A DNA stretch of 64,000 nt from Roseburia sp. 1XD42-69 (GTDB lineage: Bacteria; Bacillota; Clostridia; Lachnospirales; Lachnospiraceae), in contig NZ_RAZG01000006.1 of NCBI RefSeq assembly GCF_003612565.1, positions 62,001-126,000 of the forward strand, in the 5' to 3' direction. The position numbers and the translations under genes were made by a program. How positions within the stretch are numbered: position 1 is the stretch's first letter; each line of letters starts with the position of its first letter. Below are positions 27,427 to 36,186 of the stretch, one piece after another. The notes under the pieces were generated by a model. It was given only the letters and a program-made list of their open reading frames with translations, made no database searches and was not told the origin of the DNA.

Positions 27427-27711
27427 GTAGATACGGCAGGGAAGATACTTAGCTGAATAAATTTACTTATATATATGGGGCGAATTGTACCGGAAAAAGT
27501 ACAATTGCAGTAAAAGTTCCATTATGAAAAAGATGTACGAAAAAATAGCATACATCTTTTTTTTGTTTGTACAAATTGTAAGAAAGATATGGGATGAAAC
27601 GGTAAGTAAATTGTATAAAGTTACTATAAACAAGAATACTCTGGAAAAAATTAACCATTTATACAGCAGTTAAGTTTATTAAGAATTTATTAACAATTTT
27701 TAAGTTTAATA
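27427..27711. other. Intergenic region with two hairpins
   Basis: No gene is recognised. AATTGTAC and GTACAATT form a perfect 8-bp stem at 27483-27506. AAAGATGTA and TACATCTTT form a second stem ending in T8 (27527-27564), a plausible terminator on the plus strand. Confidence 0.5.
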
Positions 27712-27740
27712 TTGACACTTAAAAGTGGTAATGTTACACT
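27712..27740 (+). promoter_or_regulatory. Promoter of the FN3 surface protein gene
   Basis: A consensus TTGACA is followed after 17 bases by TACACT. Transcription would start near 27747 and leave a 93-base leader that contains a hairpin. Confidence 0.8.
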
Positions 27741-27776
27741 GTTTACTGTCACAAATGGTTATTTTTTGACAAGATG

Positions 27777-27829
27777 TTAAAGATAGCCATATGGGGTTCG
27801 CTGAATGCGAATGATTATATTATCTTTAA
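27777..27829 (+). promoter_or_regulatory. Structured 5' leader next to the ribosome binding site
   Basis: TTAAAGATA (27777-27785) and TATCTTTAA (27821-27829) are perfect 9-base arms. Inside them TTCGC and GCGAA enclose a five-base loop. The outer stem touches the AAGGAGG of the next gene, so folding could affect ribosome access or mRNA stability. It matches no riboswitch that I know. Confidence 0.6.
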
Positions 27830-27839
27830 GGAGGAAAGT

Positions 27840-30800
27840 ATGAAGAAAAACGTGCTTATGAAAAGCAAACGTATGGCTGCTTTCGCACTATCTCTCTCAA
27901 TGATTTTAAGCGAGGGTTCTTTGGCAGGCGCTGCAGAAGTGAATGCAGGTGATGCAGAGCCGGCTGTTGTAACAGAATCAGGCGCAGGGACAGACAATGC
28001 CGGGACAGAGACAACAGAAGTCACAGAGTTTGAGTCAGAGGCAGCAGAAGCTGCAGGAGCTACAGAAGCGGCAGAGCAGACAACACAGGAGGAAGAGACA
28101 GAGCAGACGACACCGGAGGAAGAGACGGAGCAGGCTGCACCGGAAGCAGATGTACCGGAGACAGAAGCAGCAACACCTGTAGAAGATGTGGTTCAGCCAG
28201 TGGCGGATGAAGCAGCCCAGGCACCAGAAGCTGCAGAGACAACGGAGGATGAGACAGAAAGTGCTGACCTGGAAGAAGAGACAGAAGAGGTAGGCGCATA
28301 TAACGGAACACCTTCTAAGGTTATTGGGTTGGAAGGGACAAATGGTTATGATTTTTCTATGCCAGCAGGAAATGATAAAGTTTTATATTATAACTATGTT
28401 AAGGGTTCAGACGCTGTGGTTAAACCTGGAAATTTGACAGAGACAACAAAGGCGAAAGATACCGTGCAGGGACTGAGTGACGTATACAATGTAGACGGAA
28501 AAACATATCGCCAAGCTTCATATGATCGTGACGGAGATTTCACTACATTTTCTGAGGAAGTAGTGGCTGGATTGACGGCTGATCCGGCAACCGGACTGTA
28601 TACCGCCAACGGTGCATATTATACTTCTTATCTTGCAGCCAAAGGTGAGGAAGTTGTGCCTGTAGGAGTGGCAGCAGACTCAACGGCAGCAGATCAGTTA
28701 CTTGGCGCCACAGATATCAATGGCGATGCCATAACAGATTATTATGCTGTGAATGGTAAATTTTATAAGGGCAGAGGAAATCATATGGGAAACGGCCAGT
28801 TGTACTGGTATGTGTCTGATGAAATTTCCTTTGAAAAAGTTAAGCCTTCTATGGATTGGAATTCCCTTACCACAGATAATATTGTGGTAAACGGCGAAAA
28901 TAAGGAGTTAAAAGTTGGCTACCAGGTAAAGGTAAATGATGCGGTGGAAACTTTTACAGATTATGGTAGTACTCTGGCAATCAGCAGTACGGAAGGCGCA
29001 ATGTCTATTAGGACAAGGAACTCTGCAGATTTAAATACTTTGGTTGGGCCTGGTGAATCTGCCAAGATTCAGGTTCGCGGCGTATACTATGTTGAAAATG
29101 AGGCAAAGGATGCTCAGAATAAGACAGTTACTACCAATACCGTAGTATCTGCAGGGGAGTGGTCTGAGGTTTATACATTTACCCGTGCCGAGTTAAAAGA
29201 AGTACCGCAGATTGGCGGTTTGGCGGCAGCTTTAGACGGAACACAGGTAAAATTAACCTGGAATCCGGTAAAAGAGGCAGGTTATACAGAGTTATATTGT
29301 ATTGAGTCTAAAATTCCTTTGACAAATCTTACATCAGAGAATTTTAAGAAGTTTTACGACAATGAGTGGAAAGACGAGGATGAGAAAAAGGCCCTTCTTG
29401 GCGATGTAAATTATTATGAAAATATTGATACATCTTCTTGGAGAGTATCAGGGTCAAGTAAAACAGTGTCATATTCCAGGGATTTCACATACCATTACTA
29501 TGGGTTAGAGACTTTTGGAGCAGCCTCTAATGAGTATAAAAACAATACGATTGTTTCTAATATTGCAGTTGTAACAACTACCCAGACTGCAAATATTCCT
29601 CAGGTAACAGGATTTAAAGCAGAGAAACAGTCTGACGGCACATATGACCTGGTATGGAATCCTGTAGATGCTGATGTGGTTGTTTATGCATACGAGAAAA
29701 AGACTTTGCCGGAATTCTTTAACTTGTCAAAATTGAATGCAACAACAGCGCCTGTGACAGTAACAGATGAATACGGGGATACTACCACTACAATGGTTCC
29801 CCTGTCCGACAAATTGACATCCGGCCAGAAAGCGTTAATTAATAAAGTAGATAGTGTATCAGAAGATGGTTTGGAAGGCGACAGCGGCATTAGCACAGAT
29901 AGATTCGATTTAAAACCAGGGGTGACTTATTATTTCACGGCTTATACATATGATGATATCAACAGTCGTGATGACCAGGCGCCCATTGCAACTATCGACG
30001 GATTGAATTTTACCCGTTACACCAATTTCAGCCCGGCTTCTAAAATTGTAAGCGTAAAGAATGACTTGGATAAGCCGGCTGTTGATACAAAAGCGTCCAA
30101 AAACAGCATTAAACTTACATTAAGCGGCGCTGGAAACCCAACGGGATACCAGATTTATAAGAAAAACAATAAGAATAAATGGAAAAAAATTGCAACTATA
30201 ACAGACGATGTTTATACGGATGCAGATTTAAAAGAAAACACCAAATATTCTTACAAGGTTCGTTCCTACTATTATAATAAGGACAACAAGAAGACGATTT
30301 ACAGTGATTATACATACAAAACAGTAAGTACCTCACAGGTCACAGATATCGCTGTAAAAGTTACAATGAAATCCACCAGCCAGGCAAAAGTTACCTGGAC
30401 AAAGGTAAGCAAGGCAGAGAAGTATGAGATTTACCGCTCAAATTCCTCTAACGTTGATAAAAAAGTGATTTCTAAGAAGTATAAAAATGCCGGGGATTTT
30501 GCACAGGCATTGGATACTGCTAAATTTGAACTGGTAAAAACGGTAAAGAAGGCAAAAACAACATCCTTTACTGATAAGAAGCTGAAAGCCGGAGAGACAT
30601 ATACTTATGTAGTTATGGCTTATTATAAAGATGGTAAGAAAGCATCCGGATATATTGCAGACAGTGATTACATTACCTTTGCAGTACATAAGCCCTGGAA
30701 TGTTCAGTCAGAAAATAAAGGAACGTCTGCAAAAATTACCTGGGATGCAGATAAATTTGCCTCCAAGTTTGAAGTAAAATATACGCTTTATGACAAATAT

Positions 30801-31667
30801 GGAGCAGCGAAATCCCGTAAAGCAACCGTAAAATCTACCAAGAAAAATAATTATACAATTAAAGGGTTAGAATCCGGCGGATATGCAAGTGTTTCTGTGC
30901 GCGCTTATGGGAAAAATAAGACATATTCCGAATGGACAGATGTAACAAATACCACATCTTTGAAAGTGGCAGGCAGCATTACGGCAAAGAATACCACAGA
31001 AAAGCTTGCTGACGGAAAGACAAACAATGTAGTTAAGATTTCCTGGAAGAAAGTTTCCGGTGCAAAATATTACAGAGTGTACCGTTCAACCAGAGCTGGT
31101 GTTTACAACAAAGATGAGAAGAAATATACGGTGCCAGGTACTCCTATTGCAAAAGAGAGCAACACAGATGAGCGTTACGATGAAGTAGGTTATAAAGAGT
31201 ATTTAGGCGAATCAGATTCTATTATCGGAACATCTGCCATTGACCGCACCCAGTTGTTAGAGGGTGTAACTTACTACTATTCCGTAGTTGCATTTGGCGA
31301 GAAGAATACGGAAATTGCTTCTTATGTTACTTCTACAGAAAGTAAGGTTGCATATGCAACCAGTAAACCTGCATCTGTTGTATTTAACAGAGACCTTAAG
31401 ATTTCTTCCATTAAGAATTCTAAAAAAGGACAGGTAGCTGTCAAGTACAACAAAGTAAAAGATGCGAAACAGTATGTCATCTACCGTGCAGACAAGAAAA
31501 ATGGCACATTTAAGAAGATTGGAACTTCCAAAAAGACTTCTTACACAGACAAGAATGTAAAGAAAGGCAAGACATACTACTACAAAGTTGTTGCTACAGG
31601 CACCAACAAAGCAAAAGCAAACATGGAAGTGACTTCCTATGTTAAGAAGATTAAAGTAAAGAAATAA
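27840..31667 (+). CDS. Large secreted FN3-repeat surface protein
   Basis: A 1275-residue exported protein. A signal peptide (residues 1-31, ending near LAGAAE) is followed by a 110-residue Glu/Thr/Ala/Pro linker with internal repeats such as EEETEQTTPEEETEQ. The rest consists of beta-sandwich modules. At least five FN3-like units, mostly in the C-terminal half, share the pattern VKLTW...YEIYRS...KTYYYKV with the amidase at 15850. There is no LPXTG motif or C-terminal anchor. The ATG at 27840 follows AAGGAGG; an ATG 22 codons upstream would start inside the leader hairpin. It has its own promoter and terminator. A structural or adhesive role is likely but unproven. Confidence 0.88.
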   Translation: MKKNVLMKSKRMAAFALSLSMILSEGSLAGAAEVNAGDAEPAVVTESGAGTDNAGTETTEVTEFESEAAEAAGATEAAEQTTQEEETEQTTPEEETEQAAPEADVPETEAATPVEDVVQPVADEAAQAPEAAETTEDETESADLEEETEEVGAYNGTPSKVIGLEGTNGYDFSMPAGNDKVLYYNYVKGSDAVVKPGNLTETTKAKDTVQGLSDVYNVDGKTYRQASYDRDGDFTTFSEEVVAGLTADPATGLYTANGAYYTSYLAAKGEEVVPVGVAADSTAADQLLGATDINGDAITDYYAVNGKFYKGRGNHMGNGQLYWYVSDEISFEKVKPSMDWNSLTTDNIVVNGENKELKVGYQVKVNDAVETFTDYGSTLAISSTEGAMSIRTRNSADLNTLVGPGESAKIQVRGVYYVENEAKDAQNKTVTTNTVVSAGEWSEVYTFTRAELKEVPQIGGLAAALDGTQVKLTWNPVKEAGYTELYCIESKIPLTNLTSENFKKFYDNEWKDEDEKKALLGDVNYYENIDTSSWRVSGSSKTVSYSRDFTYHYYGLETFGAASNEYKNNTIVSNIAVVTTTQTANIPQVTGFKAEKQSDGTYDLVWNPVDADVVVYAYEKKTLPEFFNLSKLNATTAPVTVTDEYGDTTTTMVPLSDKLTSGQKALINKVDSVSEDGLEGDSGISTDRFDLKPGVTYYFTAYTYDDINSRDDQAPIATIDGLNFTRYTNFSPASKIVSVKNDLDKPAVDTKASKNSIKLTLSGAGNPTGYQIYKKNNKNKWKKIATITDDVYTDADLKENTKYSYKVRSYYYNKDNKKTIYSDYTYKTVSTSQVTDIAVKVTMKSTSQAKVTWTKVSKAEKYEIYRSNSSNVDKKVISKKYKNAGDFAQALDTAKFELVKTVKKAKTTSFTDKKLKAGETYTYVVMAYYKDGKKASGYIADSDYITFAVHKPWNVQSENKGTSAKITWDADKFASKFEVKYTLYDKYGAAKSRKATVKSTKKNNYTIKGLESGGYASVSVRAYGKNKTYSEWTDVTNTTSLKVAGSITAKNTTEKLADGKTNNVVKISWKKVSGAKYYRVYRSTRAGVYNKDEKKYTVPGTPIAKESNTDERYDEVGYKEYLGESDSIIGTSAIDRTQLLEGVTYYYSVVAFGEKNTEIASYVTSTESKVAYATSKPASVVFNRDLKISSIKNSKKGQVAVKYNKVKDAKQYVIYRADKKNGTFKKIGTSKKTSYTDKNVKKGKTYYYKVVATGTNKAKANMEVTSYVKKIKVKK

Positions 31668-31724
31668 TCCTATATTCGTAACATTAAGTTCGCTTGCTAC
31701 AGTTTTAAATATTTTCTCATGTTT

Positions 31725-31757
31725 ACCGCCCGCAGGGATTCCTGCGGGTGGTTCTTT
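31725..31757 (+). terminator. Intrinsic terminator of the FN3 surface protein gene
   Basis: ACCGCCCGCAGG and CCTGCGGGTGGT form a 12-bp stem with one G-U pair and a four-base loop, followed by TCTTTCC. Confidence 0.85.
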
Positions 31758-31809
31758 CCTTTTCGGGAAATTTTTTCTAAATATAATTTTATAGGTGAAT
31801 CAGTGATGC

Positions 31810-31846
31810 AAAAAAGGAATGATTTTGTCCATATCATTCCTTTTTT
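31810..31846. terminator. Bidirectional terminator
   Basis: AAAAAAGGAATGAT and ATCATTCCTTTTTT are perfect 14-base arms around a nine-base loop, giving a T-run on either strand. It lies between the FN3 protein gene and the convergent XRE gene. Confidence 0.88.
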
Positions 31847-31872
31847 GATGATTTTTCCAGCCAGCCGCCGTA

Positions 31873-32202
31873 TTATTCTTTTTGTTCCTGTTCGGTAATG
31901 ACCTGCTGAATCAATGACTGTACGATGGGGGAAAGTGAACGATAGAAAGTGAGAAGACGTTTTTCAGAGAACCGTAATTCGCCGTCCGGAATTTGATCGT
32001 AGCGATAAGGAATATCCGTTGCACCAATCAAATAGTCAATAGATGTGTCGAAAAATTCAGCCATGTCACACAGTCCTTCAATGGTGGGGCTGCATATTCC
32101 ATTTTCATATTTGTGTATGGACTGCTGGGATACGTTTAAGATATCCGCCAACTGCTGCTGGGTCATGTGTTTTTCTTTTCGCAGTTTGTATAATCGTTTC
32201 AT
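31873..32202 (-). CDS. XRE-family transcriptional regulator
   Basis: A 109-residue repressor-type protein. The HTH_3 domain spans residues 5-58 (MTQQQLADILNVSQQSIHKYENG). The C-terminal 45 residues are helical. AGAGGTGATTAC precedes the ATG. It is divergent from the NlpC/P60 gene across a 283-base gap with no other gene, which it could control; the gap also has a weak stem (CAGGAA/TTCCTG) in the NlpC/P60 leader. Confidence 0.88.
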   Translation of the reverse strand: MKRLYKLRKEKHMTQQQLADILNVSQQSIHKYENGICSPTIEGLCDMAEFFDTSIDYLIGATDIPYRYDQIPDGELRFSEKRLLTFYRSLSPIVQSLIQQVITEQEQKE

Positions 32203-32485
32203 GTAATCACCTCTTTAACACTAGTTTAGCAAGAGGATATAGGGAAAGATAAAACTTAATAGGATATAAAAAAAACTCTGTTTAATTGTATAATTATTTT
32301 TTGTAATATTTTTGAAATAATTCATTCTTTTAAAAACTAAGCATATTCCAATATTTTCCCAATGTATCCTTATTATTTAGTCACAATTTTGTAATAAACT
32401 CGTAACATGTTCGAGACAGGAAAGCCTTCTGTGAGGGAGAGTTGTTCCTGGGATATGCAAAATTGCCATTAAAGGAGATTATAAG

Positions 32486-33703
32486 ATGAAACAGAGAAAT
32501 ATGAAACTTGCCATGCTGTGTATTACAGCAGCATTACTTACAACTGCACATGGGATGCCGGCGGCAGCCAGCGAAGTAAAAGCTGAAAAAGAGGTTCAGG
32601 CACAGGACAGTGAAAAAGAGTTGTCACAGGAGCCGGAGAAAGCTAAGCTGCATGCAGGGATTTCATCTGTTACAACATGGGCAGCGGAGATATACCAGGA
32701 AGAGCTGGAAAATGAAAAGCCCCCACAGGAGGAGGTACAGGAGCTTGCGGTGGCGCAGGTGGATTCTTACATAAATGTGCGCAGTCAGCCCTCTGTGGAG
32801 GGAGAAATTGTGGGAAAACTATATGATGATTCCGTGGGAGAGATTATCGGGGAAGAGGCAGACGGAGAATGGCTTCTTATTAAATCCGGAAATGTGGAAG
32901 GCTACATTAAAGCTGAGTATGCGCTTCGAGGGGAAGAAGGGCTGGCAAAGGCGGATGAAGTGGGAGAGCGATTTGCAAAAGTAACAGCGGTTACGCTGCG
33001 GGTTCGGGAAGAGGCTACAACAGAATCCGATACCATGGCACTTCTGCCTGTGGAGGAAGTTCTGCCTGTCCAGGAAGAAGTGGAAGGCTGGGCGAAAGTT
33101 TCCACAGAGGAAGGAGAAGGATACATTTCCACAGAGTTTGCGGAGGTTTATACAGAGCACAAAGTGGCGGAATCCAAGGAGGAGGAAGAGGCCAGGCTCC
33201 GCCGGGAGGAGGAAGAACGCCAGGCGGCAATCCGGGCAGAACAACAGCGGGCAGCAGCTTTAGATTCCAAAGGAGCTTCCAATTCCAAAGGGACCTCTTC
33301 AGGGAAGGCACCGGCGTCCGGGAATACAAATGCAGGAAACAAGGGAAGCCAGAGCAGCAGCCTTGGGTCAAGTATAGCAAATTTTGCACTTCAGTTTGTG
33401 GGAAATCCCTATGTTTATGGGGGAACAAGCCTTACGAATGGTGCGGACTGCTCAGGGTTTGTCCAGAGCGTGTTTAAAAACTTTGGAATCAGCCTTCCCA
33501 GAACTTCCGGGGAGCAGGGACAGTGCGGTACAAACGTAGGGGGTATCGGCAATGCAAGACCTGGGGATTTGATATCCTACTCCGGCCATATTGGAATTTA
33601 TATTGGAAACGGACAGATTGTACATGCAAGTTCAGCAAAGACAGGTATAAAAGTGTCAAATGCCAGCTACCGTCCCATTTTATCTGTACGCCGGATTGTA
33701 TAG
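32486..33703 (+). CDS. Secreted SH3b-NlpC/P60 peptidoglycan endopeptidase
   Basis: A 405-residue cell-wall hydrolase expected to cut stem peptides. A signal peptide covers residues 1-29. Two bacterial SH3 domains follow (about 92-150 and 165-222; YINVRSQPSVEGEIVG, LRVREEATTESDTM). A charged coiled coil (230-260) and a Ser/Gly linker lead to an NlpC/P60 domain (290-405) with Cys322 (ADCSGF), His368 (SGHIGIY) and His380 (VHASS). The layout resembles the CwlO/RipA class. AAAGGAG lies eight bases before the ATG. Confidence 0.93.
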   Translation: MKQRNMKLAMLCITAALLTTAHGMPAAASEVKAEKEVQAQDSEKELSQEPEKAKLHAGISSVTTWAAEIYQEELENEKPPQEEVQELAVAQVDSYINVRSQPSVEGEIVGKLYDDSVGEIIGEEADGEWLLIKSGNVEGYIKAEYALRGEEGLAKADEVGERFAKVTAVTLRVREEATTESDTMALLPVEEVLPVQEEVEGWAKVSTEEGEGYISTEFAEVYTEHKVAESKEEEEARLRREEEERQAAIRAEQQRAAALDSKGASNSKGTSSGKAPASGNTNAGNKGSQSSSLGSSIANFALQFVGNPYVYGGTSLTNGADCSGFVQSVFKNFGISLPRTSGEQGQCGTNVGGIGNARPGDLISYSGHIGIYIGNGQIVHASSAKTGIKVSNASYRPILSVRRIV

Positions 33704-33780
33704 CACAGAGAAAATCAGCCATACTGTAAAGAAAACAGGCAGCTCTTTTGGATAGCTGCAGAAGAATGGCTGGTGTAAAC

Positions 33781-34356
33781 ATGAGGGTTCTGGTACAGGG
33801 ACAGGATTTTAACTGGGTGAGAAAGCTGCGTCAAATATGCAGGGAAAAACAAATAGATATTGCAGAGGGAGAATCGCCGGGGATTTTGGCAGACCTTTTG
33901 GTAAGCGATTCCGCTCAAAACAGGGGAAAAGGGATTTTGAGAGAAATTCCTTTTCTTATTGTGTCTGGAAAAGAAGATGAAGAGACTATACTTCAGGCAT
34001 TCAAGCAGGGGGCGGAGGATTATCTCATTTCCCCGGTAAGTCCCAGTATAGCAGCTGCCCGCATTGAGGGGATCCTTAAGCGGTACGGATGGGGGAAGAG
34101 CCATGTTTCTTATACACCCAATGAATACCGGCTGATGTCTTTTATGATGCGCCATCCTTACCATGTCCTGTCCAGGGAGCAGATTTTGGAGGGGGCTTTT
34201 CCGGAGGATTACGAGGGAATTGACAGAAATGTGGACAATTATATTAAGGATATTAGGAAAAAGGTGAAAGCAGCAGGGGAGCCGGAGCGGATTTTTACTG
34301 TGTACGGTGCTGGTTACCGCTATGTGCCGGAGGGAAAGGGATTAGGATTAAAATAG
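33781..34356 (+). CDS. Orphan OmpR-type response regulator with degenerate receiver
   Basis: The C-terminal 95 residues are a winged helix of the OmpR/PhoB type (TPNEYRLMSFMMRHPYHVLS, NVDNYIKDIRKKVKAAG, VYGAGYRYV). The N-terminal 100 residues have receiver-like length and pattern, but the acidic pocket is missing and the usual phosphorylation-site Lys is replaced (YLISPVSP). No kinase gene is nearby. It may act without phosphorylation. The start is uncertain: ATG at 33781 or 33766, or TTG at 33748; none has a good ribosome binding site. Confidence 0.75.
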   Translation: MRVLVQGQDFNWVRKLRQICREKQIDIAEGESPGILADLLVSDSAQNRGKGILREIPFLIVSGKEDEETILQAFKQGAEDYLISPVSPSIAAARIEGILKRYGWGKSHVSYTPNEYRLMSFMMRHPYHVLSREQILEGAFPEDYEGIDRNVDNYIKDIRKKVKAAGEPERIFTVYGAGYRYVPEGKGLGLK

Positions 34357-34404
34357 AAAAAAGACATACCAGTAAATATAATTTATGTTAGTTTTATTTT
34401 TATA

Positions 34405-34433
34405 TAGACTTTGTCTTGTGCATGTGTTATACT
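34405..34433 (+). promoter_or_regulatory. Promoter of the heptad-repeat gene
   Basis: TAGACT, 17 bases, TATACT with a TG extension (TGTTATACT). The start codon of the next gene is 37 bases downstream. Confidence 0.7.
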
Positions 34434-34469
34434 ATAGGAAGAATAAAATTATAGAAAAGAGGGGAGCGT

Positions 34470-34949
34470 ATGACGGAAAATGATAAATTGGATTTAATTT
34501 TAACGGAAATCAATGGAATAAAAGCGGAAATCGGTGGAATGAAAACGGAAATCGGTGGAATGAAAGCGGAAATCGGTGGAATGAAAACGGAAATCGGTGG
34601 AATGAAAGCGGAAATCGGTGGAATGAAAACGGAAATCGGTGGAATGAAAGCGGAAATCGGTGGAATGAAAACGGAAATCGGTGGAATAAAAGCGGAAATC
34701 GGTGGAATAAAAGAGGATATTCAGCAGGTAAAACAGCGCACTGCTGAAATTGGAATGCATATTGAAAACCATACGGATAAAAATATTTTATTAATTGCAG
34801 AAAATTTTATTGAGCTGACAAATAAGTTAAACCAGGCGATTCCCGCAGCAGATAAAAACCTTGCCTACCAAGTAAAAGTAGATTATGTATTTGAAAAAGT
34901 GAAGGTTTTGGAAAAGGATATGGCGGAGTTAAAGAGCAGGACGGCATAA
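34470..34949 (+). CDS. Coiled-coil protein built on tandem heptad repeats
   Basis: A 159-residue, soluble-looking protein. After MTENDKLDLILTEI come ten heptads of the type G-G-M-K-(T/A)-E-I, with hydrophobic residues at the a and d positions, predicting one long coiled coil to about residue 85. The remainder is also helical (ENFIELTNKLNQAI, EKVKVLEKDMAELKS). No enzyme motif or signal peptide is seen. The heptads are encoded by near-identical 21-bp DNA repeats, so the length of the rod may vary between strains. Function is unknown. Confidence 0.75.
   Translation: MTENDKLDLILTEINGIKAEIGGMKTEIGGMKAEIGGMKTEIGGMKAEIGGMKTEIGGMKAEIGGMKTEIGGIKAEIGGIKEDIQQVKQRTAEIGMHIENHTDKNILLIAENFIELTNKLNQAIPAADKNLAYQVKVDYVFEKVKVLEKDMAELKSRTA
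34512..34721 (+). repeat. 21-bp tandem repeat, ten units
   Basis: Ten 21-bp units encode the heptads. Units 2-8 alternate strictly between a Thr codon (aaaACG) and an Ala codon (aaaGCG) version, making a 42-bp higher-order repeat, and are otherwise identical. The flanking units have ATA in place of ATG. The unit length is a multiple of three, so gain or loss of units keeps the frame. Confidence 0.95.
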
Positions 34950-34985
34950 CAGTTATGTTTTTCAGGAGAAAGGACGGAGGGTATT

Positions 34986-35429
34986 ATGAAAATTGCAATT
35001 GGAAATGATCATGCAGCTTTGGATTTAAAATGGGAGATTGCAGATTACATAAAGGAACTTGGATATGAGGCAGTTAATTTTGGAACGGATACTCCGGAGA
35101 GTTGTGATTATCCGGTTTTTGGGGAAAAGGTGGCCCGGGCCGTGGCTGCAGGGGAAGCGGACTGCGGTATTTTAATCTGCGGGACAGGCGTGGGAATTTC
35201 CCTGGCGGCAAATAAGGTGAAGGGAATCCGCTGCGCCGTGTGCTCCGAGCCAGTGACGGCAAGGCTTGTGAAACAGCACAATAATGCCAATATTATAGCT
35301 TTTGGAGCAAGGATTGTGGGAAGCGAGACGGCAAAGGAAATTGTGAAGGCGTATCTGGATGCAGAATTTTTGGGAGGCAGACATGCAGACCGGGTGGCTA
35401 TGATTATGGAACTGGAGAATAAAGGCTGA
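34986..35429 (+). CDS. rpiB: Ribose-5-phosphate isomerase B
   Basis: A 147-residue RpiB/LacAB-family isomerase that interconverts ribose 5-phosphate and ribulose 5-phosphate in the pentose phosphate pathway. GNDHAALDLK, the catalytic-Cys loop ILICGTGVGISLAANK and HNNANIIAFGARIVG are all family signatures. GGAC-GGAGGGT lies before the ATG. Confidence 0.95.
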   Translation: MKIAIGNDHAALDLKWEIADYIKELGYEAVNFGTDTPESCDYPVFGEKVARAVAAGEADCGILICGTGVGISLAANKVKGIRCAVCSEPVTARLVKQHNNANIIAFGARIVGSETAKEIVKAYLDAEFLGGRHADRVAMIMELENKG

Positions 35430-35443
35430 TTTAATGTCTCAAT

Positions 35444-35965
35444 ATGACGATACCGGAAGCGAAAATCATTTATCAGAAATATAATTGCTCAACTTTCCGC
35501 ATATGTACTCAGAATTATCCTGTGTATATGGAATACCACCGCCTGGAGATTGCAAAGTGGCAGGAGGAACAGTGGAAGAATGAAAAAATACAGGAAATGT
35601 ACGGGGAGCTTATTCAAAGTGGAAAAGTGGAGACATTTCTGGAACTTTACGAGATAGCGGCAGAGTTTCATAATACGGAAAAATTGTCGGTTCTTTACAG
35701 AAGTTTGAAACAAATAGCAGTGCCCCAAAAACCTCAGAAAAAAGTAGATTTGGCGGAGACGATTTTAGGAAAGCGGAACCGAAGAGTCAGAAGCGGCATG
35801 ATTTACTGGGCATATGATTTGCATTGCAGGAAGCTGACGGGGGCACTGTTTTTGTATGTCCAAAACTGTCTGGGGGAGATACGGACTTGGGATGTGTATA
35901 TTGCCCGGAGAATTCAAAGGGCAAAACATCTCTATATAACCATGAAACAGGAGCTGGGCTATTAA
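35444..35965 (+). CDS. Hypothetical protein (173 aa)
   Basis: I do not recognise this protein. It is basic and probably largely helical, with YHRLEIAKWQEEQWKNEKIQEMYGELI near the start and no membrane segment or signal peptide. The ATG at 35444 has no clear ribosome binding site, suggesting coupling to rpiB 14 bases upstream. The stop codon is supplied by the outer edge of the MITE-like repeat that follows, so the original C-terminus may have been changed. Confidence 0.6.
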   Translation: MTIPEAKIIYQKYNCSTFRICTQNYPVYMEYHRLEIAKWQEEQWKNEKIQEMYGELIQSGKVETFLELYEIAAEFHNTEKLSVLYRSLKQIAVPQKPQKKVDLAETILGKRNRRVRSGMIYWAYDLHCRKLTGALFLYVQNCLGEIRTWDVYIARRIQRAKHLYITMKQELGY

Positions 35966-36124
35966 GGAACTGATAATAAATAAATCTTTACATTTGGTTT
36001 GGCCTGATTCGCACACACTGCGTTGTCGTCAGTTGCCGTAGCCCGCTACGGCGCCATCCTCCGCCTTGCGTGTACGAACCAATCCTTCACCAAATTGCAA
36101 AGTTATTTATTAACAGTTCCTAAT
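35962..36124. mobile_element. MITE-like inverted-repeat element (about 160 bp)
   Basis: Terminal inverted repeats of about 33 bases match imperfectly: AGGAACTGATAATAAATAA on the left and AGGAACTGTTAATAAATAA on the right, continuing to a shared ATTTGGT. The interior is also roughly palindromic and ends in a perfect apical stem GCCGTAGC-CC-GCTACGGC. The whole unit can fold into one long hairpin, has no coding frame, and is more GC-rich inside than at its ends. TTA/TAA at the borders may be a target duplication. Confidence 0.75.
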
Positions 36125-36186
36125 CGAAAGATATGCCATAAGGTATATCTTTTTTGAAATGGAAAAAGACAGGAGAAAGGGACAGC

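Noticed and set aside
27485-27673. 62-residue ORF between the Rpn relic and the surface protein gene
   Set aside because: It spans two hairpins including a probable terminator and has no ribosome binding site.
32260-32485. Cyclic-di-AMP riboswitch in front of the NlpC/P60 gene
   Set aside because: Such switches often precede wall hydrolases, but I could not find the conserved core; only one weak six-base stem is visible.
34512-34721. Possible CRISPR array
   Set aside because: The 21-bp units are contiguous, without unique spacers, and lie inside an open coding frame.
34500-34772. Minus-strand frame of repeating HSTDFRF units
   Set aside because: It is only the reverse reading of the 21-bp tandem repeat, with no start signal.
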